A stretch of DNA of 64,000 bases, taken from Abelmoschus esculentus (lineage: Eukaryota; Streptophyta; Magnoliopsida; Malvales; Malvaceae). The notes beneath the pieces are model-generated. The model had not been told where the DNA came from. It ran no database searches and saw only the letters and a list, made by a program, of their open reading frames with translations. The stretch is from contig JAUCBN010000024.1 of the NCBI GenBank assembly GCA_035048815.1, positions 3,160,001 to 3,224,000 of the forward strand. The letters are read 5' to 3'. Shown here one piece after another: positions 12,702 through 24,855 of this stretch. The stretch's first letter is position 1. Every line of letters begins with the position of its first letter. A program made the translations under genes and the position numbers.

Positions 12702-15700
12702 TCAGCGCGATGGACCAGTGAGGATGAATGCTTGTAGGAGGCTCTGAGCCGCCTGGGTTTGATCAGGTGTCCCAGATATAACAACAATCCTGTCACTTGT
12801 TTCTATTTGAGGTTCATGCACTATAACCTTGGCACCAGAGATCTGATTGATGTACACCAAAGGAAAAGTTGATGTTGATTTAAGATTAGATATCTCATAG
12901 ATATTGTATATTGACATCAATAGTTGTATCTTGGTTAGGGAAGATACTTTTTTGTTCTTTTAATTTGCTAATTCATTTTTGCAAGCATGATAAAGCGATG
13001 ACCCAAAAGGTGTACCAAATACAGTGTGAGCTCTCAAACATATTGAGAGTTTCAAATTCTTCTTGTTGTAGAATTCAAGGTACAAAGCTTGTTCTTAACT
13101 GTTGTACATGCGGGAATTTGAACAGACTAATTTTAGTAAGACTTTAGAATATGTTCTTAAATTGTTGTTGTATTGGCATCAGTGATGACTAATTACAAAA
13201 AAGGGTTTCACTTTTTACATTGTTAGTCCCATAGTCATGTGGTTTGATTCTGCTTTTCTGGTACTCCTGTCTTAAGTTCTTCATCGAGTTGTATCAAGAG
13301 TTGAGTTGTTTAGATGGTGCATGTATAATCTTTGTAGAATTATGAGCAGAACCACTCTAACCAACTAAACCCTATTCCAAGCATCCTTTTTGAACAATGC
13401 CAATAAAATAGTACATGAATAGTTAGGAAAAAAAACTATTACCTCTCTTAAGCGAGCTAGATTGCGACCATTCTCCCCATAAACAGAGTCAATAACATTC
13501 TCAGGAACTCTAATCTCTACAGTTGTATTTGTTACAATAGCAGATCTGTTTCCACTGCAAATGTGAGAAGAAAGGGTCATTACTTATGAGATATTGTCCA
13601 AAAGCCTTCCTTCTCTATATTCCCCAGTCCCAATTTTGTTAGGCCTCGTATAACATCATTAAGTAAAGCAATAGAAGATAAATATCAATCATCAAACCTA
13701 ACTTATTATTTTTCCAACATACAAATTTTGCAGTAAGCTACCAACCTGCCAAGTTCTACTCCACCTCTAAAAGAAGTCAATCCTCTTCCACTATCTGTGA
13801 TGCCCCTTGGATTCAATCCAGTAGCCATCTGCAATTAAAATCCAGTTACAGGTAAGTAGAACGGTGCAACAATTCAATTGCAGCACATATGTTTGTGTTC
13901 ATGCGTGAGACTAGGGTGCTACATGTACACACTCTCATCTAAGAGAATGGAAAGAATCCTACCTCTGATGTCCACAATCCTGAAGAACGAGAGCGATACG
14001 AGCTATAGGAATGTCCGAAGGGATTTGTGCTATCCATTACCAATGAAGTATTCCGACTAAGACTTTGAGAAAAGTTGCCTGATGCTTGCAACTTAAGAGG
14101 GGAATTATCTAAGAATCTTTCATAAGGATTGATCTCAATTAAAACTGAGGAACTGTTTTTTGCTCCAGCAGTTTTCAATGAGGTAGAAAATAGGTTATCT
14201 CTTAGTTTACCAGTCACATGATAAATAGCATCTTTTACATTCATGATCACTCCTGAAATCTGTTTTAAAAAAGAAAAATGGAAACAATTTAGCAATTCAT
14301 GCACTATGAAAAACCAGGCTCTTATCATTTATCAAAGTCTTTCGCAAAAATGCATTTGCACTACGGAAACATAGGTGTTTTCTCGGCCAAAATCAGAATA
14401 TGTTGAAACAGCAAGGGAACACATTAGAATAACTGTTTTCATAAAGTGAAACAATTGTGGGATAATTTATGTTATAAACAGATCAGGCTGTCATGATTTC
14501 CTTTTAACTCCAACCTCTACAGTATTAGAACCATTTGTTCATATTTCTAGGAGAAAACTCTTCGATTGAAATTTTGGAAAACAAAGAAATTTACCAGCTT
14601 TTTTGTTGCAAAGATTTCTTAGAAAAAGAAGCGAGTTTTAGATCAGTAAGCCTATATAAAATAATTAACTAATGCTCCAGCACACCTGTACCACTTGATC
14701 ATTTCCACCGACACACTTGGGGACCTGGTCAGTTCCCAAAATCCAAATGCCGGTACCAGTCACTTTACGCATTTCAGAAATTGTTGCCCCTCCTTTTCCT
14801 AACAGACAACCAACTTGGCTTGAAGGAACTACAAGCCGGGCAGTGACATTTGAAACCTTACCTGAGCCTGAATCTAGGCCTTTTTCAATGGAAGCCTCAT
14901 AAGCTCTTACGAAAACAAGGACAACAGCCTTTTGTGTGGGAGAATATTGTGATTCCGGATTCTAAAAGATATGAAGTCAATGACAGCATATCAGTAACAG
15001 AAATAAAAACAATTTTAAGCAAATGTATAAGGTCATAGAAGATCACATTATGACTGACCTCTGATGCAGTAACAGTAACCAACCGTTCATCACAATCAGT
15101 GAATGTAGCTCCAATGGTAACAGTAGCTCCTGAATCACTTTGAAGGGCCTTAATATTTGCACCTCCCTTTCCAATAACACCCCCAACCCTATCATTGAGG
15201 CAAAGAATTTTGAAAACCACTTCTTGTTGCAACGTTTTCGTATCCAAAGGATAGGCATCCTCGGACTTCAGAGACAAAGGATGAACTCTGGTGGCATAAC
15301 CGGTAGAGCCATCAGGTATACTAGGTACCAGGAGATTACGCCGTGTAAGACGATCTACATGCAAATCAGGTAAATCCTCATGTGAAACCTCAATATGTCT
15401 ATAGAATGATTCATGAGGAAGAACACCAATCGATCTGTGCAATGGGTCCTGAGGGACCACCTCTGTAGGTCCATGAAAATTCTCCCAAGGAAGTACCTCC
15501 TTAGCTCTGAGGAAATTATCCTCAGGATGCAAGTCAACAGGTCTGTGCAAAGTCATCTGAGGAAGTACCTCAATAGGTCTATGTAAAGTCTCTGATTGAA
15601 CTGGTTCAATGCTTCTGTTTTCACTTACCCTTGTTTTACTGACATGGCAATCTTGGAGGCGGTATGAGACGGCAACAAGCGCTTTCTTTACGGCTAAAAC

Positions 15701-16641
15701 AGACCCTTCAATCTACAAAATATACACAGAAGAACAAGAATGGAAATTTCAAGTATAACAAAAAGAAAATAGTAACAATGAAAATAAAACGCTTTAGAAA
15801 GTGTGATGGTTGGACAATGTTCCCACTTTCAAAATATTTTCATATTAAGTGCACTAACCAACTAATGTATTCTAGGTTTGCCAATATAGAAACTTATATG
15901 AGCTGCCTGAACTAGGCAAATATAGAATCTGACACAGTGAAGAAGAAGATCGACATTTTTAGAATGTAATTATGAAGTCAACGAAACCCAAGACCAGGAA
16001 AAAACCTAATTAAAGAACTCACTGTATAAACCTCTTACCTCCACAATCTCCTCCGTAACGCTGGCACAAGCCGGTAGCTTATCCGTCAAAATCCTAATTT
16101 TGGTTCCAGTATCCTCCCTTATCTTCTCCACTACTTTACCTCCTTTCCCTATCACGCCCCCAGCTTGCTTGACCTCCGCCAACAACCGGCAAGAAACCAT
16201 CCCCAAGGCCGTTCCATTGCTCTCCGCGGCCACCTCCAGGATCCTCTCAAACACCTTCACCAGCGCTTCCTGCGCCTTGGACACTTCAATTTCCTCAACT
16301 TCACTACCATCCCCGTCGTCGCCTCCAAGATTCAGCACAATCGTTGTATCAACAGAATTGGGGCCGATGATAGTAATAACCCGGTCGGGGCTTTCAGCCG
16401 GGGCATCCTCAATCCGGATCTTAGTACCGGTAGACTGTTGCAGCTGCTTGATGACGCTACCCGACTTGCCGATAATGCCTCCGACACGGGAGACGTGGCA
16501 AAGCAGACGGAAGGCAACATGGCCGGGAGGTGTATGTAGAGAAATAGACTGATGCTTTGAACGCTTGGAGTGTCCGTTAGAAGAATGATTCGGGTCGGCC
16601 ATGTCTCGCTTGATTGGTATAGAGAAGAATTTGCTGCCCAT
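12702..16641 (-). CDS. Five-KH-domain RNA-binding protein (RCF3/HEN4-like)
   Basis: Seven exons: 16039-16641, 15059-15712, 14686-14961, 13963-14259, 13746-13828, 13443-13554 and 12702-12842; they join in frame to 721 residues. Five KH domains carry the GxxG loop: GKSG in VGGIIGKSGSVIKQL, GKGG in AGGVIGKGGKVVEKI, GKGG in VGGVIGKGGANIKAL, GKGG in VGCLLGKGGATISEM, and a divergent GENG in DSVYGENGRNLARL. The architecture of paired N-terminal KH domains, a linker, two more and a C-terminal KH5 is that of plant PCBP-like proteins such as RCF3/SHINY1 and HEN4, nuclear factors in mRNA processing and stress or flowering control. The linker between KH2 and KH3 holds a 12-residue degenerate tandem repeat, and KH1 has an acidic insertion rich in D/G/E. 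The first ATG is at 16641; a second at 16602 is also possible. Which RCF3-clade member this is was not resolved. Confidence 0.92.
15338..15589 (-). repeat. Coding 36-bp tandem repeat in the KH protein linker
   Basis: About seven degenerate copies of a 12-residue unit lie between KH2 and KH3, roughly residues 243-326. Examples are TLHRPIEVLPQM, FHGPTEVVPQDP, LHRSIGVLPHES and FYRHIEVSHEDL. The reading frame is kept in every copy. The common core is aromatic/Leu-His-Arg, then a hydrophobic, then EV-P. Confidence 0.75.
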
Positions 16642-17084
16642 AGCAAGATCAATTCCCACAGCTTGAAACAAAAGAAGGGTCCAAAAAGCTTGACGTTACA
16701 GATACTGGGGTGATTAATTAATCAACTGATTGGTTGATTAACCAAGTAATTAATATCGACATTTATTTTCTCGTCGTTTTGGTCCGTCTGCCTGGAAACA
16801 AGCTGAATGGAAAATTCAGAGAAGGAAGGCAGAAAGTAAGCGAGGGGTCTACGGCTACTGCCCCAGGTGATACGCCGTCGTTTCCAACGGGAATGTTGGG
16901 GGTGGATCGTTTTAAGGGATTTGTCTGTAAATTGTCTTTTTTAATTTTAAACACCAAATAATATATTCGATATATGTAAAATTTAATAAGGTATATTATT
17001 TATTTAACATGTAAATTGTATCTATTATACTCATATTATTTTTATATATTTATATTATTGTAATTACGTTAAATGGTCCTCAAC

Positions 17085-17375
17085 TCAACTCTTAAAACCT
17101 AAACTTCAAACTTAAATCATAAGTTCTATTATTAAATCTTAAACAATAACCTAAAACCTTAAACTCCAAACACTAAACTATTAACTCCATACTTATAAAT
17201 TTCTAAACCTTAAAATATAAACTCTAAACCCTAAACTCTACACCATAAGTCATAATCCTAAATATTAAACTATAAATCTTAAACTTTAAACACAAAACTA
17301 CAAATAAAAAACCTACACCTTAAATTTTTAATTTTAAATCATAAACCATAAACCTTAAAAATAATATAATAAATA
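17085..17375. repeat. Degenerate telomere-like (CCTAAA) tract
   Basis: A run of imperfect units such as CTAAACCCTAAACTCT, CTTAAACTTTAAAC and CCTAAAACCTTAAACTCC fills about 290 bp. The spacing is irregular and few units are exact. The plant telomere repeat is CCCTAAA, so this is a relic or a simple-sequence family derived from similar units. Similar short tracts occur near 26570-26690, 42180-42300, 49600-49725 and 57710-57780. Confidence 0.6.
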
Positions 17376-17516
17376 TAAAAAATATAAAACTAAATTTTTA
17401 AAGAAAAAAGAGTAAATTCATATATAACACTTATCTTTTAAGTTTATCACAAATATGAACCATCTTCCATTTATCTACACAGATATTGTTATACCCGCTG
17501 GATCAGACGAACTAAA

Positions 17517-17810
17517 ATGTTCCCCCCACCGTCAGGAGTTGCAACCAAGTCGCCGGTAAGTCATCCCTATCCTCTTCTTTCCTTCTCTCTCTGTTTGGTA
17601 TTGAAATGGGAGAGCTTTCTGCTGATGTTACTTTTCTACGATTCAAGATTCAAATCGTCTATATTGAAAAAAACATGTGTTGTTTTCTCATTCTGATTTT
17701 TATTTTTGTGTTATCTTGTTTAGGAAAAGAAAATCTTTAAAATCTGAACATTCCTGCAGGTCCCTTGGGCGCCAAGGTTAATATGCTTGAGCTATAAGGT
17801 TGATTTATAA
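17517..17810 (+). CDS. Possible two-exon mini-gene or decayed first exons (29 residues)
   Basis: An ATG at 17517 opens 13 codons (MFPPPSGVATKSP) ending in a good donor, CCG/GTAAGT, at 17555. A strong acceptor, TTCCTGCAG, precedes 17760, and the second exon (VPWAPRLICLSYKVDL) stops in frame at 17808-17810. The local sequence is richer in GC than its surroundings. I do not recognise the peptide. It could be a real small gene, the start of a decayed gene, or coincidence. Confidence 0.25.
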
Positions 17811-18288
17811 ATTTTCACGATAAAAAAGACGACTCACGTACAAAAACCGAGAAACTTCACCTAATACCTTTGTTTCAGAAACTTTTTACGCCTAACACCT
17901 TTTAAAACTGGTACAACAATCTCGTCTTGCACAGTTTGAAACCACTTCTCAATGACTTAAGCTGGATGTCCAAAAATGGGTTGAAAGGGAGGTGATAGCA
18001 AAACCAGATATTTACACAATCACAAAAATATGCCTCCTCATTTCTTTTCACAGACTATAATTTGATGCTACACGCCTAAATGAAGTCTAGGGAAACAAAG
18101 GTACTAGAGAATTTAGGAAAATTATTCCCCATGAAAGAAGCACCATAGGCTTGTTGAACAACAAGACCAAAAACTCATGAGCCAGTAACTAAATTCGGAT
18201 ACACTTCTTGCATTTCGATGTCGAAGTACTTACCCCATATGTCATCTGAACAAAGTAATAAACATGCTCCATTATTATGTAGAACAGG

Positions 18289-21200
18289 CTACGATTGAAG
18301 TCGATTGAAGAACATCAAGAAGTGATACTCAGGAGCCCAGTATATGAATCCAACAACAGGCCCTCCTTTGATGTACTGTTGGATTAGCAATTTAGAACAT
18401 CAAATGATTAGTATCTATTTGAGAAGTAATGACATTGAATCAAATACATTATTAGACCAGAGAGAGACCTTTCCATCTAGAATAACAAGCTCGCCATCAA
18501 CCCATCGAGGGTTTCGAAAACCTGGCTCAGCAAGTCTACCTTGTCCTTTATATCGAGCAATCTGAATTGAATATAAGACCACAAAAGGTGCTTAACACTA
18601 TAAAAGGGTATAAAGAAAAATTCAAAGAATACACAAGCTACCAATGCAAGCTAAAATGTACCACTCCAAATTCTTCAGGAATTATTCCTTTATGAGGGAG
18701 CTGATATCTTTTACCAATTCTGGCTCGAAATGCAACCTGTAGATTTTCCATGGTATAAGGAGACGAACCAAATAAAGGTAGGTAATCATTCCAAAGATAA
18801 CATAAGCAAACAAACAAACAAACAGAAAAACACAAACGGAGGGAAAGGAGGGTGTATATGAAAACTAAAAGACATTCATCAGAATTAACATGCATAAATC
18901 ATTTGGCAGTGGAATATTTGATGATCCTCCGTTGAACGGTTCAAGCTCCATAAAAGCCACCTACATTCATAACAGAGTTAAAGTAAATAATGAAATCACC
19001 TGGCCTGCTGGTACATAAGGATCCCCAGTTAATTTTACAGCTTCCACATATTCATAAAATTCAAGATCTGAAGGTTCCTTAGTCCCACTATCCAGTTGCC
19101 ACTGGCCAAATTTGCGTCTAAGATGAATGACTTCAGAAGAGTAAACCCCATGTGAACCAATATATAGTCCTGAGCAAACAAAAACATTGTAAATACAATA
19201 TGCTGCGACAGACATGAATAACCATAGTCATTAAACAACAGTGCAGAGGATACCAGAGATAGAGTAAACAAAAAGGACGATGTTACAAATCACCATTTAG
19301 AGGATCTGATGACGGTGCAGTTTCAATGCGATGGAAAGTAGTTGATCCAGATAGTGGTTGATGATTTTGAGCTTGATTGAGAGTGAGATTTATTAATTCC
19401 CCAACATCTTTCAGCACCTGCAGGGTTGAAACTAGTTAGCACAACACGCATCATAAACTAGAAAAATAAATGAGAAATAATCTATAAAGCTAATTCTACA
19501 AAACTTAATCATTGCATTTTTTAATATATGGAACCTACCTTCAAAGGTATCTTCTCTTTACCACTGCCAACAAATTTAGCAAGGTCGAACATTATGTTAT
19601 CCATGCTACGTTGATTTTGAGCATTCGATTTTCTATCCATTGAACCCTTTGTCTTGAGATTAGAATCTTGTTGATTTACATCTTTTTCTATAGAAAAGGA
19701 AAATGTTAGGCGCCCCTTTTTCACTAGCATAGCGGGTACTCTAACTGATTCCACTGCCGGCACACTACTGGAAAGGTTTTGTACAAGACGACCAACAACT
19801 TTAACTGCAATTTCTCCTCGCTTATCACTACCAATAACACCACTATCAGCATCCATCTCAAATCGATCTCTGTCTTTATCATTTTCACTCTTAATTTCAT
19901 CACCCAATTCTATACTTTCCACCTCAGCATCATTTTCTTCTTCTTCATCATCATCTATTATCTGCTCAATCACCTTAGAGATAAAATCTTGGTCTACTTT
20001 CCCAGGTGCACTGACTTTCAAGACCTTGAACTTTACATCAGGAATCATGTCGTGCAATATATTTTGAAAAGTAGTTAGTCCCTCACCCACATCAGATCCA
20101 TCATCTGAATCATCATCATCATCATCATCATCTTCTTCAAAATCACCATCTTCATCATCTTCAGTACTCACAACAAAAAGATCACTTTCTTCAAGGGAGA
20201 CTAATGGACCTGAGTGGCCGGTGGTGGCTCCTGATCTTATAGAAGACACCTTTGAAGTATCTTCGAAAATACTACTTCTTTTCAAGTACACAGCCTGGGA
20301 ACACCAAATAAGGTTGCATTCGTAAAATATTAAATGCTACTGCAAAATGAATACAGAAAAGAAAAGAATTGCCAGGTTAAGAATTATCATTTTAGAACCT
20401 GAACACAAATATAGAGCACCTAGGTGACTATGGTAGGTAGCCAGCCTCACTTCTTATTAAACAGAAAATGCTGCAGTCTAAATCACATTAATTTAAACAT
20501 CAGAAAATTATGCATCAATTTGTAAAGAACGTAAACAAAAGATACCTGCTGCTTGTATTCACCTTTCTTATTTACAGTAAGAAATATCTCAAATAAGGGT
20601 GCACCAACCGAAGCAGTAGAGAGTTGTCTGAAAGGAATGTATCAGTCTAACATGAACTCAAAAACATTCATTGAAATTAGAAATCAACAAGTCCAAACAA
20701 GAAGCAGAAGAATACGAAAGCCGATACAAAATTTTCATACAAGCAAAGAAATGCTACTATTAGTCTATTACTAGAAAATATACATGAGAACAGAACATAC
20801 AAATCATCTATCATACATATAAAACATGGGAGTGATTACCTAGGACTAAAACTCCTAGCCACATATCTGCCATGCTCAGCAGTTATTCTTACAATCAGAC
20901 CATGAGGATCTTTGGTATCATCTGAGAGACCAGCCCACCATCCAACCTGTAACCAAAACCATATTTACTTAACCATCCACTATAAAAGAATCTGTTTTCC
21001 CTTTTTAAAAGCTCAAATTACCAATCCAGCACCGGCAATATCTCGCAAAAATGTAGCATCTTCAAAACGTTCTTCCACTATTGCTCTCTGAAGTAACAAT
21101 GAATCAGGTCAGTAAGAACAATGGAAACTCCTTTCTTTTTTTCCTTAAAAATTAATAAAAATATATGGAATTCGTACATTTAAATTGGATATGACTCTGC

Positions 21201-21794
21201 CAACAGTGTCATTTGTAACAGCAGCTGTAATTGCAGCCTTTAACCTAGCAGCCTCCTCATAATCTTCTCTATGTACAGCTTCTTGCAACTGTGACTGTTT
21301 AAATACAAAAAAAAAAAAAAAATGTTAGTAAAGCTTATAATCTGTAATCGAACATATTCCATTAACGTTCACGCCTTTTTATTTCAATAAAAAGGGATAC
21401 AAACAAAGAAGCATAGATTCGTTTTGACCTTCATATGGGAAAGGAGGCGTTCTTGTTCATCGACTTGTTCGAAATGCTTTTTCCATCGATCCCAACCCCA
21501 ATCGTCCTCTTCGTCTCCCCGACGCCTTCCGTTTCCAGTCTCGCCGGCGGTGTTGGGGTCCTTTCGGAAAGGGTTCATGCAGGAATCAAATCGCTTTATG
21601 GCATTCCTGATAACGTCTTGAACGGCGGAGTCCCAACGCCAGTTAATGGAATTGTTATCGGAAGAATTATTGGAGCATCGACAGAGAGTGGAGTCGGGAA
21701 GCCTCGACGGAGTGTAAACCGGTCTTTTAAAGGAAGGGAATTGATTGCTCGGGTAAGTAAGATTACGAGAAGAAGAAGCCGGTATCGAAGCCAT
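18289..21794 (-). CDS. EX1: EXECUTER1, chloroplast singlet-oxygen signalling protein
   Basis: Eleven exons: 21429-21794, 21178-21294, 21022-21087, 20840-20946, 20546-20627, 19539-20294, 19294-19417, 19000-19169, 18662-18736, 18469-18561 and 18289-18375, giving 680 residues (Arabidopsis EX1 is of very similar length). The Ser/Thr/Arg-rich start looks like a chloroplast transit peptide. A UVR motif (LQEAVHREDYEEAARLKAAI) lies at about 125-144. The C-terminal EXECUTER domain ends with the conserved GPVVGFIYWAPEYHFLMFFN segment. EX1 sits at grana margins and is degraded by FtsH to relay singlet oxygen from the plastid to the nucleus. Exon 6 encodes a long acidic region including eight consecutive Asp residues. 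The first ATG of the frame is at 21794. The gene is divergent from the TVP15-like gene. Confidence 0.95.
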
Positions 21795-22967
21795 CAAAAA
21801 AAATCCGAAGAAACTACGGTATCCTCTTCATCTATTTCTGGTACAAATCCTTGTTCCGTTTGTTCCTTTCAGGACAGAAAGTTCGAGTGAAATTTTCCTC
21901 AGAATGAGAAAACAAAGAAATTTGGGTTTAGAGTTATTGATTCGCGAGAGCAAGAAAAAGGGGCGGGGGCGGGGGCGGTGACGGTGTCGAGTGGTGGTGG
22001 TTTGGAGATAAAGCAAATCGATGTGATTTTAGCGTTCAGGTATGAGTTGCGTTACAGATTTGGATATTGGACATCGTTGTCGCTAAGAATATTACTTGTA
22101 TTCTACGATCCCTACTACTGGTTTTGAAAACTAGGATAAGTTGTCTCAGTGTACATAAGAATATTTATGTGATTTATCGAATTATCGAATGTATAATTAA
22201 GTTATTAAATTTATTAAATTAATCTAATTTAATTATTATCGTTAAAATTTTAACGAGGGATAATATAAAAATGACATCATATAGAAAATTATAAAATTTT
22301 TATTACTTATATATTAAAATAGGTCAATTTAATATATTAATAACTTGATTGACGAATTTAATAATTAAATAATTAAAATAAATATTTTCAAATAATTAAG
22401 TGATCACTCGATTAATTTACTCTGAAAATTAACTAAATATTTTATGGCACAATATTTTTTTAAAAATAACTTAAATGATAAATAAAGGTTTAAATTATAT
22501 TTTTCTAAATAAAGTATTTTTTTAGATTAAATAATTATTTAATATTATTAATATTATTTTTTTAATTAACTAATATTTAAACTCATGATCTCTAAGAATA
22601 TAATTATTCTTTTAACCATTAAATCTAGATGAATAATATATTTTTAATATTATTTAAATAAATATTTATCATAATAATTTATATTAAAATTTGATATTAA
22701 TATATCTAATAACCTCATTTTAGTCTCATCTTAATTTATATATTAAAGCAGAACTGTAAAGAAAGACACGTGGGATGAAAAAGGTTGACTTGGCTTGACT
22801 TGAATGGCAGGTGAAAGTATCCCGCTTTCGCCAACAGAGTAACGAACAACTAAATCACTGAGAAAACAGGGGTTTCCCTACGAGTTAAGAGATTCGAAGA
22901 ATGTTTGCACTGATTTGATTTGTTAGGGTTTTTCTCGGTTCAAAAGGGGAAAGAAGCTGAATACAAA
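21795..22967. promoter_or_regulatory. Divergent promoter region between EX1 and the TVP15-like gene
   Basis: The EX1 leader occupies the first 200-250 bases. The centre (22140-22740) is AT-rich; 22555-22650 resembles, in reverse, the tRNA-like repeats seen near 40700 and 46700. A G-box CACGTG is at 22767-22772, followed by a mixed-composition stretch that is probably the promoter and leader of the plus-strand gene. Confidence 0.5.
22767..22772. promoter_or_regulatory. G-box (CACGTG)
   Basis: A palindromic CACGTG followed by GG lies 196 bp upstream of the TVP15-like start codon. Such boxes bind bZIP or bHLH factors; occupancy is not shown by sequence. Confidence 0.4.
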
Positions 22968-24855
22968 ATGTCGAGAAACGGAGATCCAGAGGGCGGCGAG
23001 CCAGCGCTGCCGGGACCGTCTTCGAGTGCCAGAGTAAGGTCGGGACGCGACCCGTTTCTGGTGATGTGCCGATGCTTTAGCGTTATAACCTCTCTGGCTG
23101 CGATTCTCTGTATTGCCGTTAATATTCTCTCTGCTGTTCGATCTTTCAAGAATGGATCCGATGTATGTATAATTCATCATTTCCCCCTTTTTTCTCTATA
23201 ATAAATTTGATTTGACCCCTTTTACACCTAATATTAGGTTTTTGATGGGATTTTCCGATGTTACGCGGTTGTAATTGCTTTCTTTGTGGTTCTGGCGGAA
23301 ACGGAATGGGGTTTCATAATCAAGTTCTGGAAGGTTAGGGTTTTTTCTTCTGGGAAGGGAAATGTTTATCCTCGAAGATGGTATGATTCTTAATTCCAGA
23401 TAAATCATCAAGTGCTGAATTTTTTAAACTATAATTGCAGGTTCTGGAGTACTGGGTTGGTAGGGGTATGCTTCAAATCTTGTATGTCTTGTATTGCAGT
23501 AAGATTTTTCTGTTTTCCCCCCTATAATACCAAGTTTTTAGTCTGTAATAATACTTGGTTTTAGGACTTTTTGTTGAACAATCTCACCTTTTTAGTTTCT
23601 TCTTTCTAAACTGTTATTCGCTTCAGTGTTGCAGTTATGACCAGAGCTTTCCCTGATTATTCTGAAAGGCAACGAGATCTTGTTCTTCTTCAGAACATAG
23701 CGTGCTATCTGCTCCTTGCTTGTGGTTTAGTCTATGTTTTTTCGGTAAGATAATGAACCTATCGTCTTTTGTTGCCGTGAAAATGTCGAGGCTAAATCAA
23801 TTGAAGGTTGAGGGAATCCTGGCGAAGACCATGATTCATAATAGTCCAACTGAATTACAGATTTACCATTTCTTTTTTCTTTAATCTTGTTTTCTATGTA
23901 TGATTTGAGTTTCATGGTGTCTATCTATTGGCTAAATGTTTAAACATTTATTTTAGTTTAGGGATGTGTTACTCCAATTAAGATGTGAGTATTGTGTTGG
24001 ATACATGTTTGAGTCTAACATGGTCATGTTGAACATTTGTAAGTTCTTTTCCATGTATTTAGAGGATTCCTTGGAGGATCATATCCTCCATGTCTGAAAA
24101 TATGTCCAACTTGGGCGTTGTACATCGGTAGTTCAAGAAAAAAGGAAGAGTTGGATCAACATAGTTTCAAGGTTTATTATCCACTTTTATTTATGAAATT
24201 ATAGTTTATGTTTACTACTTGGTTATATCATAATTTTTCAGGGACTCTTATGCATTGGCTTTCTCAAACGTTCACGCCAGGAAAAGGAAATTACAAGGGA
24301 ACAAGCAATTAATGATCTGGAGGTAAGCTATGAGAGTGCATATCCGGCCCGTTGGTTTACATTATGCTTTGATGATTGTTTTTTTTTTTTACGTTTTCTT
24401 TTTTTGATCCATTGGAGGTCTTAGTCATAATGTAAAAGCATTCCTGGGATTTGAACTTCTCCCCACACATCATACTTGAGTGTTTTCTAGTTGACAAATG
24501 AACTGCAAGAAAACACTCTTGCACTGCGTTAAAAGTGATTGTTGATATGATATTGAATTCGAGAAAAAGCAATGCATTAATTACATGACATTGGTTAACA
24601 TTTCTCTGAGATACCAAGAAACATCTTAACATGATGGTGAATATTGGATTTGCAATTTGATATTGATTTATATACATTACACTTCAATCTTGTGAAAGTA
24701 TCATAGTTGTGAATTAATTTTATCATCTAATATGCTTCTCTGTTTTTCAAAACAAAGAACAAGAAACTACGTTAAATCTCGTTTACTGCGATGTGCAGGA
24801 ATTGGAGAGACGAAGAGAAGAACTCGAACAAATGCTGTTGGCAGAAAGAACATGA
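22968..24855 (+). CDS. TVP15/COPI-associated-type small membrane protein (At4g33625-like)
   Basis: Six exons: 22968-23162, 23238-23333, 23441-23481, 23627-23744, 24242-24322 and 24799-24855; 195 residues. The N-terminus (1-28) is Gly/Pro/Ser-rich and cytosolic. Four hydrophobic segments follow: about 31-57, 66-88, 98-119 and 130-156. The C-terminus (about 160-195) is a charged helix rich in E, R and K, predicted coiled coil. This layout fits the COPI-associated/TVP15 family of Golgi or endosomal membrane proteins. Plant members have been annotated simply as vacuole proteins; function is not known. The order beside EX1 agrees with Arabidopsis as I recall it. The phase-2 junction between exons 3 and 4 gives IFVAVMTRAF. 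Confidence 0.88.

Larger units (their letters stand above)
16642..18288. other. Intergenic between the KH gene and EXECUTER1
   Basis: The bases 16642-16960 hold the KH promoter and leader. From about 17085 to 17375 there is a degenerate telomere-like tract (CTAAACCYTAAA variants). A possible two-exon mini-gene lies at 17517-17810 (plus strand). The bases 17850-18288 are probably the 3' UTR of EXECUTER1, which ends at 18289. Confidence 0.5.

Noticed and set aside
16100..16552. 150-codon plus-strand frame over KH exon 1
   Set aside because: It is antisense to a clear two-KH-domain coding exon and lacks any recognised domain.
16642..16671. Extension of the KH protein start by ten residues
   Set aside because: The codon at 16671 is TTG on the minus strand; the first ATG in frame is at 16641.
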